This document shows positions 56,011 to 64,000 of a stretch of DNA of 64,000 nt, piece by piece; position 1 is the first letter of the stretch, and each line of letters starts with the position of its first letter. The translations under genes were made by a program, and so were the position numbers. The notes under the pieces were generated by a model, which saw only the letters and a program-made list of their open reading frames with translations, ran no database searches and had not been told where the DNA came from. The DNA comes from Scenedesmus sp. ARA3 (Eukaryota; Chlorophyta; Chlorophyceae; Sphaeropleales; Scenedesmaceae), in contig RWJK01001640.1 in assembly GCA_004335835.1 (NCBI GenBank), forward strand, positions 1-64,000, read 5' to 3'.

Positions 56011-59000
56011 ATGCAGCCATGCGTGGGCTCGCCCTGGCTGGCTCGGCATTGTCCGCACGGCAGCAGCAACGTGCAGCTAGTGCCTCGCATACATTGCGGT
56101 GCAAGCAGTGAAAGAAGCTTGACTGCAGTCATTCAGTGCAGCTGCTCATTGCAGCAGCAGCATCGGACGCTGCCTGGCCAGAGAGCAGCGACAGCAGCAG
56201 CAGGGTGCAGCAGCAGTGCTGGGCTAGCAGCACCTGCCCTACACACCAGCAGATATGCGTCGACATCTTCAATAGCGTGTAGGTCTGCTACTGGTACTGC
56301 TACTGCTGCTGCTGCTGCGCCCACAGCGCCGCTGCCTATGGAGCAGCATGACCCTGACCCAACAAAAGCGCGGCTGCATGCTCTGTACCGCTTTGTCATG
56401 GACAATGGACGCCTGCCCAAGGTAACAGCAGATTCCATTCTACATTTAAAACCCACATATACTATCCTTATTGCCGCTTGCATGTCTTTGTGTAGTAGGA
56501 GCTCAGTCAAAGTTTGTAGTGTGTCTGGATTGTGTTCCAGCCTGCAGCAGCTGCTCCTGCAGTTCAGCAACAGCCTGTTGGAATGGCATGCCCACACCTA
56601 CACCAAACCAGCACCGTTGCACTCAGAGGCATCGGCTGAACATGCATCTGCATGCATTGTTGCACTGGTCTTTGATTGCCTATACCAGCCAGCACCATTG
56701 CACTCGGATGCATCATCGGCTGCGCTGAACATGCATCTGCATGCATCCTGCACTTGTCTTTCACCTGCTTGCAGGTACGGGAGTTGAGAGCTTGCCTGTA
56801 CCAGTCAGTACCATTGCACTCAGATGCACCGGCTGCATTAGATGTATGCATCTGCGTGCATGCCCTGCACTTGCCTCTCCCCGTCTTGCAGGTGCATGAG
56901 CAGCAGGAGGGAGTAGCAGTCGGCTTCTGGGCAGAGCAATGCAGGCAGCAGCACCAGCAGCAGCAGCTAGACCATGATCTGGCAGCAGCACTGCAGTCTG
57001 TGCAAGGCTGGGACTGGCAGCCGCAAACACAAGCGCTTTCAGCAGTGTTTGAACAGGGGCTCCGCTTTGTGCAGCAGTACCAGGCAATGCACAGGGGCCG
57101 GCTGCCTAAGACGCGCACCAACAAGCGCAGCAGCACAACGGAGTTGGAGTCCAATGCAACTGCTGTGTGTAGGCAGGTGGGCGCCTATTGAACTTGTATG
57201 TAAGCAGCTGCAACTTGCGGTGCTTGCATGACATGTGGCAGCAGTGGTTGCAGCAGCACCTCTGAGCTGGAGTCGAATTCGACAGCAGTGTGCAGGCAGG
57301 TGGGCGCCGGTTTTGGCTGTGTTTCATCACAGCGGAGCACAAGCATGTGCTAGGCAGAGTAGGTGCCAAGCCCTTAACGTGCAGTTGACGTTGTGCGTAG
57401 GTTGGCTGTCATGTGCAGCTTGACAATGCCACGTTCTGACATGACAGTGGCAGTAGATGCAGCAGTGTACAGTGTGGCGCACTGACGAGTGCGTTAGACA
57501 TCCGCGCCACTGGATCCTGCAAGCAGCGCTGGAACACCTACCCTACGTGGTACCTCTGTTGCTGCCTATCTTTTCAATGCTGCAGTTGATGGAACAGCGG
57601 CGGCGGGGCGTGCTGACGCAGCAGCAGAGCGACCACGTCAGCAACACACTTTCACCCATGCCATCTGTCGCTTGTAATGCCCCTGCTGCTGCATGTTTCA
57701 TGTTGCTGCAGCTGATGGAGCAGCGGCGGCGGGGTGTGCTGACGCAGCAGCAGATCGACCACGTCAGCAACACACTTCGCGGCTGGCGCTGGGATGCGCG
57801 CGTGCGGGCGCCGCCCCTGAACGAGATTATCCAGCTGCTGCAGGACTTTGTGCAGCAGCAGGGCAGGCTGCCGCGCCAGTATGAGGTGAGGGTGTGTGTT
57901 GGCATTAGGTTCGAACTTTGCTAGTAGTTGGGGGGATGCTGGCGTGTGGATGATGGCAACTGCATGCAGCAGGCGCCTCACTTGTGTGTGTGCGTGTGTG
58001 TTTAGAGCTTCCAGCAGAGTATGTGAGGGCAGCAGTTCCTTTCACAAGGCACAAGGAGCAATCCGGGAGCCGCCGTTGCTGCAGCTTCTGCTCTTGTTCA
58101 AGAGGGTCCGTCTAGTGCGTGAAGCGCATTGTGATGAACATAAAGGATGACAGTTTTGGATTTCTGTTGTTGACAGAGAGTGTTCATTGCTGTAGTATTT
58201 CTCCTGCAGCGGCTGCCAAATGGCTTCCTGCTGGGCGAGTGGTGTGCGGCACGCCTCCCACCCCCACTACTGCCGACCGTGCTGCCACCACTCCGCAACC
58301 AATCACTGCTACTTTCCTGTGTTCTTACTGCTGCAGCGGCTACTGAATGGCTTTTTGCTGGGCGAGTGGGTGCACAACGCAGCGCCGGGAGAATGCGCAC
58401 GCGAGCCTGCTGCCACCACTCCGCAACCAATCACTGCTACTTTTCTGTGCTCTTGCTGCTGCAGCGGCTGCCGAATGGCTTTTTGCTGGGTGACTGGTGT
58501 GCGGCACGCCTCCCACCCCTACTACTGCCGACCTTGCTGCCACCACTCCGCAACCAATCACTGCCAGTTTTCTGTGTTCTGTCTGCTGCAGCGGCTGCCG
58601 AATGGCTTTTTGCTGGGTGAGTGGTGCGCGATGCGGCGCCGGGAGTATGCGCACGGGGAGCTGGAGACTGACGTGGCTGATGCGCTGAGCAATGGCGTGC
58701 CTGGTTGGTGCTGGAACCTGGGCGACACCGCGTTCGAGCACAATTTGGAGATGCTGAAGCAGGTAGGATTTATGGTGCAGTGATTCAAGCCTTATCACAG
58801 CTGTTGTCATGGTGTGGGTGTTTGTGTTGCAGGGGGTTGTGCAGCTAAACTTTTGCTTTGCTGCTGCGTTGTGGCTGTCTCGCCATGCCAAGAGTTGTGT
58901 GGGTCTGCCGTGCTCGTGCTGACGTGGCTGAAGCGCTGAGCAATGGCGTGCCTGGCTGGTGCTGGAACCCGGGTGACACTGCCTTTGAGCACAACCTGGA

Positions 59001-59786
59001 GATGCTGAAGCAGGTAGGTGGGGTTGATGCCTGGCATTTTTGCGGGGGTGTGCAGCAGGGGTGCCTTTAAACATATTGGCACCTGGGTGACACTGCCTTT
59101 GAGCACAACCTGGAGATGCTGAAGCAGGTAGGCGTATGTAAAGCGTGAGGCGTGTGGGAACTCGATCAGTGTTCGACTCCTTTGGGCGGGTGTGCAGCAT
59201 GAAGCTGTCAAGTGTTGGTGTACAGCATGAAGCTGTCAAGTGTTGGTGTACAGCATGGAGCTGTCAAGTGTTGGTGTGCAGCATGGAGCTGTCAAGTGTT
59301 GGTGTACAGCATGAAGCTGTCAAGTGTTGGTGTACAGCATGGAGCTGTCAAGTGTTGGTGTACAGCATGAAGCTGTCAAATGTTGGTGTACAGCATGAAG
59401 CTGTCAAGTGTTGGACGTGGGTGACACCGCATTTGAGCACAACCTGGAGATGCTGAAGCAGGTGGGTTTCAGGAGTGAGGCGTGTGGGGTGATTGGTGCA
59501 GTGTCGTTATAACGTTGTAGGGGAGTGTGCAGCCTGAAGCTGTGTAGTGCTGGACTTGGGCGAGAACGTGTTTGAGCACAGGTAGACACACAGGTGCTGA
59601 AGCAGGTGAGCAGTCACGCTGGAATGTGTCAGGTGATCAATGCCTGGCGCCGTTGGCAGGATGCGCAGCATGATGTGCAGTAGTGAAGCACTGACACGGA
59701 AGCACGCCAGGCTGTGCATGCAGTGTGTGTCAGGCTGGCGTCTGTGCAAGGCTTGGATTGGATTTGCAACCAATCCTACATGTTGC

Positions 59787-59843
<57 letters not shown>

Positions 59844-60028
59844 AGTTTGTTGCTGTCGAGGGCCGCATCCCCGCGCAGCGTGAGGAGCACGGCGGCGTGC
59901 GCATCGGGGCGTGGTGCAACAAGCGTCGTCTGCAGTACAAGCAGGGCAGTATGCCTCCTGACAGGATTGCTGCGCTGGAGGCAGTGGATGGATGGTGGTG
60001 GACGGCAGACGGCATGCCAGAGGAGTGA
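56011..60028 (+). CDS. Helicase-associated (HA) domain repeat protein, five exons
   Basis: Exons 56011-56421, 56892-57176, 57712-57885, 58592-58762 and 59846-60028 join in phase 0 to 407 residues. It is built of about three to four HA-type modules, each with a helix, a (G/D)RLP or GRIP turn, then a Gly-x-Trp-Cys segment and a closing Trp. Examples are YRFVMDNGRLPK, FVQQQGRLPRQYE, LPNGFLLGEWCAMRRREY with GVPGWCWN, and FVAVEGRIPAQREE with RIGAWCNKRRLQYKQG and GWWW. HA domains are thought to bind nucleic acid; no helicase core is present. The first ~110 residues are Ala/Ser/Arg-rich and could target an organelle (HTSRYASTSSIACRS). ATG 56011 is the first in the open frame; ATG 56338 is an alternative just before the first module. 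Exon edges are heavily duplicated. Confidence 0.75.
57258..57650 (+). repeat. Extra copies of the exon 2 end and exon 3 start of the HA gene
   Basis: 57258-57299 repeats the exon 2 end (TSELESNSTAVCRQ, then GTGGGC). 57580-57651 repeats the exon 3 start (LMEQRRRGVLTQQQSDHVSN). Confidence 0.8.
58203..58520 (+). repeat. Three extra copies of the exon 4 start of the HA gene
   Basis: Copies begin at about 58208, 58333 and 58464 and encode RLPNGFLLGEWCA (second LLNGFLLGEWVHNAAP). Each is preceded by CTGCAG and separated by a near-identical intron piece (CACCACTCCGCAACCAATCA). Confidence 0.85.
58920..59605 (+). repeat. Four extra copies of the exon 4 end of the HA gene
   Basis: Copies ending at 59013, 59127, 59461 and, decayed, about 59605 encode GDTAFEHNLEMLKQ. 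They are followed by GTAGGT, GTAGGC, GTGGGT and GTGAGC. The true donor is at 58763. Confidence 0.85.
59191..59413 (+). repeat. 28-bp minisatellite, eight copies
   Basis: A 28-bp unit (core CAGCATGAAGCTGTCAAG) starts at 59191 and every 28 bp to 59387, with one or two changes per copy. It lies inside the intron among the exon 4 end copies. Confidence 0.9.
59782..59844. repeat. (CTG)n forming the 3' splice site of the last HA exon
   Basis: About 20 CTG units (one TTG) run directly into CTGCAG|TTTGTT at 59846. Confidence 0.9.
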
Positions 60029-62153
60029 GAACTTCCAAATTGTACAAACTGTGATGAGGTTAGGGCAGCAGCACTGGTGATATGTCCTTCCGAATGATAC
60101 CGGCAATGTGTTGCATTTGGTGGGTGCGTTTTGGTTCAGAGGAAGCAGATGGTTGTTATTATGAGGGTTGCAATTGCCCGCACACGGTGGTGATGCCAAA
60201 GCAACGGCACACCGTTGTTGCTGCTAGATAACGCCTGACAATTCGTTTGACGCAAAGTTGTGAGTTGTGTCGGGATGGGTGCAACTCAGGAGTTGCATCA
60301 TGGTGGCGCTTGCGATTGCAGCACTGCAGTACTGGTTGCGGGTATGCTGATGGGCCATGCATTGATTTTCAGAGAGCAAAGAGGTAGACAATTGCAGCCG
60401 ATGTGGCAGTTGCTGATAGATCAGCGTGAGCTCTGACCAGGTTTGCCACGTGCTGCAGCCTCAGGCTGCCAGGCTGGCATGCCAGGTGACTGGTGACCTG
60501 CTCAGCTGATGATTAGTGATGACTCACCTTCATACTACCGCGCAACGTTTCCGAAAGCACCTGGTGACTTTATATGAATTGACATGGTGCAAATCGTGAG
60601 ACTTGTGCTGGCGCACGCTGCGCGCGCGACCCCGGACATGATTGCTATTACGTTCTTGGCGTCTCTATTGCAGTAACGCGCACAGCAGCCTTAACCAGAA
60701 TCAGAGCCAGGGGAAAAAGAAGTGTATAACTGTTTTATACTGTTAAAAGCGTGTCACCAAAGGCTTCCTTGTCGCTTTGGCGGGCGCCTCAGGGTTTATG
60801 TCCTGTGGACAAAGAATACGGAATGCGCGTGGCCTCCTGAGAGGTCACTGCTTGTTTTTGTTTGATGTTTCAAGAGGCTTGAACGGGCTTTACTGCTGCA
60901 GCATGTCTGCCTGACAGCACAGATCCCGATCTATACCAGGGTCAAAAGGCGCCACGTCTCCGAAAAGCTTTCTTGTGATTTCGTTCAACGTTTGGGTAAC
61001 AATGCATGCTTCACGTTGAGGCGTGTCCGTAAAGGGCCTCTGGGAGTAGCAGTGACCCACGGAAATCAGGTGTTCTCGGTGTCCCTTGCAACTTTCGAAT
61101 ACCAAGTGCTTTCTTTAATTTACAGCATCAGCAAAACTGGAAGTCTCTTTGGCTGTCGTCGAGGTGAGGGGCATTGGCATACTTCTCAGCTTGACAGAAG
61201 CCAGGGTGAACGGCCATTGAACATCACCAAGCAGAGCAGCGGCAGCCTCATCAAGTCCTCCTAGATTAATTGCTTGAGTTTCTTGCTGTCTGAATGCTTT
61301 GATGCACGACCAGCGCTGGGTGCTGGGGCTTCGACATAGCCTTGGGTGTTTCTTGATGGACGGTTCGCAGCAGCCTGCTCATACTTCTAAATGTTCTTTA
61401 CAAAATGCTTAAACCAGTTTTCACCGCTCCGAACTCTCTCAGGACTTCGGAGAAGCTGCCGTGCCACACGCATGTGCTGCCTGCGTGGACCCGCAAGGCT
61501 GGGGGCCCGCACGTGATATTCGGCCGCTGAAACTGTGACGACAAAAGCAATATATTTTGCAGTGTGCTGCCGTGACCGGATCGCAGCAATAGTGCTGCCG
61601 TTGGGATTGGTGCAGCTGTCAGGAACGGTCTCTACAGGGGCCTGCTGGTGAGCTTTCAGGGTGCTGCAAGCCAGATATGCTCTCTTTGAAAGCATCTGCA
61701 GCTGCCCTGTCTCTTTGTAGCTTGCAGCCAGGCTGCGTGTGCCGCCCAAGAACACACAATGCAGCCAGCCTGGGCGCTCATGCAGCGCTGGTGACCCATC
61801 AAGAGCAAGCAGCACGCACACATGCAGCAGCAGCATGCATCCTAAAACACCCACCAACAACACATACAGTGCCTGCCAGCAGCACCAATGCTCAGCTGGG
61901 GAGGACAGGCATTGCCACCCAGTGCCACCCCCACCAGCTGCATCCCAACATCAGTGTGTACAAGTGACTAGTGTCTGCAGTGCTGCAGTGTGCTTCAGCT
62001 GGTTTGGCGCACTCGCAGGTGCAGCGCTAAGCCTGGGACCTCAACACAACGCTGACTGTTTGCTCTTTTCTCTGCTGCTTTGTTTCATTAACTTGATCCT
62101 GCAGCTGCAGGCAGTGAGGGTGGCGAGAACCTGTCCAGGCATCACCACCAGCA
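60029..62153. other. Intergenic stretch / 5' region of the SBP gene
   Basis: No coding exon recognised. The sequence from about 61,700 to 62,153 leads into the SBP gene and is probably 5' UTR or a first intron (pyrimidine-rich, CTGCAG near 62,105). The rest holds nothing I can identify. Confidence 0.4.
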
Positions 62154-62457
62154 ATGGAGGCTACAGCTGACAGCCAGGACATCCAAGGCATGGCAACAGC
62201 AGCGGCAGCAGCAGCAGCAGCAGCAGCAGCAGATGTGGCTCTCATCGGCAGCAGCAACGATAATGCTGGCAGCCAGCCAGCAGCAGCAGCTGCTGCAGCA
62301 GCAGCTGCAGCAGCTGCTGCCAAGCCTGCCATGCTCAGTGACAGCCCGGCAGCAGCAGCAGCATATATGATTGAGGCAGTGGACAAAGCACTTGCTGCTG
62401 CTGACCCAGCCTCTGCCACCACAGCAGCAGCAGCAGCAGCAGATGCGGCTCCTGAGG

Positions 62458-62488
<31 letters not shown>

Positions 62489-64000
62489 TGACTCAGCTGC
62501 TTGTGCAGATGAGGAGGGCTCTGCAGCAGGGGATGATGCTGCAGGGGAGGAGCTTAGCGGCAGCGGCGCTGATGCAGCAGCTGACCAGGCAGAGCAAGCA
62601 GACCAAGAGATGGATGAGGAGGAAGCAGCAGCAGCAGCAGCTGATGGTGATGGTGATGGTGATGGTCCTGTTGTGCCCATGCACATCTGCATGGTAAGCA
62701 GTGCAGAGCGGTTTTGCGTGCTGCAGAACGACAGATAGTAACCACGGCATGCAACCGTTTAAAAAAGATCAACAATATGGGCTCAATTGTGAACATAGCA
62801 GGCTGCTTCTGCCTACCCTGCTTCTTCTCCAACATCTGTTACATAACAAGTTACATTTTATGTTACTTTCTGCAGGTTGACGGCTGCGACTGTGACCTGT
62901 CAGAGATGAAGCCCTACTTCCGCCGCAGCAAGGTGTGCCCCGGCCACCAGGCCGCTCCCTCAGTCACCCTGAACGGCGAGGAGTGCCGCTTCTGCCAGCA
63001 GTGCACACGCTGCCACCCTGTGGGAGAGTTTGATGGTACAAAGAGGTGAGGCGGGCTGCAGCAGTGTGGCAGCCATGATCAGGGTCTGCCATTTTGCTTT
63101 TTTATACATACTGTTTAGTCTGTGCACAATTAGTATCCAAGTAGTACTCGAAAGGCCTGCCACCTGTCGCAGCAAGTGGTGAGGCGGGCTGCAGCAGTGC
63201 CGCAGGCATGACTGTTTGTTGCACAGTATATGATTGTGATGGTGTTGCAGAGCGGGTCCTGCATGTCACACTGGCATCTGTCAACGCCTGTGGCATTGTG
63301 TCCTGTGACAGTTGCGCATCCTGTACGCACCTGCTGCATGTGTCCCCTGCACAAGCGTCATCTCAGTCCATACAAACCGAACCAAAAGGTACAACATATT
63401 CACTGCAACCTTGCCTGCACATTCACTGAGTCTGCTGCTTTTGCCCTGCCGCCTGCTCCCTTGTGACATGTAACATGTTACATAACACAGGAGCTGCCGC
63501 AGCCAGCTGCTGCACCACAACAAGTCCCGGAAGCACAGGCGGCGCTGCACCCCAGGAAGCTTCTACAGCAGCAAGAGGCCCCGCTCCAACGGCGTCGCAA
63601 AGAAGAAGGCAGCAGCAGCAGCCGCAGCTGCCAAGGACCCCGCAGCAGCAGCAGCCAAGGCAGCAGCAGCAGCAGCCCGCAAGGCTGCATCAGTAGCAGC
63701 TGCGGCTGCTGCTGCGCAGGCGCGGCGGGCTGCTGCTGCGGCGGCGGCTGCTGCAGCAGCTGCTGCCGCCACACCCAGCAGCAACATGGTGCCTGCTGCA
63801 ACTGCTCAGTCGAGTCACTCAGCTGATGTTTGGAGCGTGCTAGGATCGGGCCCCAACAATATGCCAGGGGCAGCAGCAGCAGTAGCAGCCGCAGCAGCAG
63901 GGCCTGGCCTACCGCACGTGAGCGGCAGCAGCAGCATGGCCCGGCTGTCTGCCACTGGCAGCAGCAGCATGAGCAGGCGCATTGCGCTGCTGCTGAAGCA
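62154..64000 (+). CDS. SBP-box (SQUAMOSA promoter-binding) transcription factor, 5' part
   Basis: Exons 62154-62693, 62876-63045 and 63491 to beyond the right edge; junction codons join in frame. SBP proteins bind GTAC-core DNA through two zinc sites, and in algae include copper- and nutrient-response regulators. Exon 1 is Ala-rich with an acidic Asp/Glu stretch and ends HICM. Exon 2 starts VDGCDCDLSEMKPYFRRSKV, so the first Cys of zinc site 1 (C-x4-C) spans the splice. It continues with CPGH, then FCQQCTRCHPVGEFDGTKR, the second site. Exon 3 gives SCRSQLLHHNKSRKHRR (last Cys and the basic NLS), followed by long poly-Ala. The usual Phe of QQCSRFHP is Cys here (TRCHP). The conserved splice position within the domain supports the model. 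The C-terminus lies outside the window. Confidence 0.92.
63043..63222 (+). repeat. Duplicated donor region in the SBP gene
   Basis: GGTGAGGCGGGCTGCAGCAG occurs at the true donor (63045) and again at about 63178, with similar flanks after both (GCAGxCATGA). Only the intron side is well copied. Confidence 0.75.

Noticed and set aside
59191..59413. Possible CRISPR-like array of eight 28-bp repeats
   Set aside because: Head-to-tail units with no spacers, inside a eukaryotic intron; this is a minisatellite.

Overview
The window is nuclear DNA of a green alga, most likely a chlorophycean (Chlamydomonadales or Sphaeropleales). This is inferred from starch synthase, SBP-box and plant-type GRIK/CaMKK kinase genes, intron-rich genes with GT-AG borders, protein products rich in Ala, Gln and Ser runs, and the very high density of CAG/CTG repeats. 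The species cannot be named from the sequence alone. I see no prokaryotic operon, CRISPR array, tRNA or rRNA.

Layout. (1) 0-4.9 kb: the 3' end of an unknown plus-strand gene and a three-exon minus-strand gene for a small secreted Cys-rich protein. (2) 4.9-16.5 kb: three tandem minus-strand copies (A, B, C) of one gene family. Its products carry a roughly 35-residue helical repeat with the signature LPAAQQLSS. C looks intact, A has one nonsense codon in an otherwise open gene, and B is a clear pseudogene. (3) 16.9-24.4 kb, minus strand: a GRIK/CaMKK-type protein kinase fused to a split cyclic-nucleotide-binding-like domain. (4) 25.7-30.0 kb, plus strand: a complete eight-exon fatty acyl-CoA reductase. 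(5) 32.8-42.4 kb, minus strand: a complete 14-exon plastid starch synthase of the III/IV clade. (6) 42.9-54.4 kb, plus strand: a gene of about 21 exons for a long coiled-coil protein, divergent from the starch synthase. (7) 56.0-60.0 kb, plus strand: a five-exon protein made of helicase-associated (HA) domains. (8) 62.2 kb to the right edge, plus strand: an SBP-box transcription factor, cut off by the window.

The most unusual feature spans about 32.4-63.2 kb. Nearly every gene there has short tandem duplications of exon edges (part of an exon plus its splice site and adjoining intron), repeated two to six times. The 'main' exons can still be joined in perfect frame: 680 aa for the starch synthase and 407 aa for the HA protein. 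Several extra copies are themselves in-frame, splice-site-bounded cassettes. (CTG)n tracts often sit directly before 3' splice sites.

Functional links are inferences. The starch synthase and the coiled-coil gene share a 524-bp divergent promoter region and may both serve plastid starch granule formation. The kinase belongs to the family that activates SnRK1/AMPK-type energy kinases. Exon coordinates were derived by hand from reading frames and GT/AG sites and have no transcript support.
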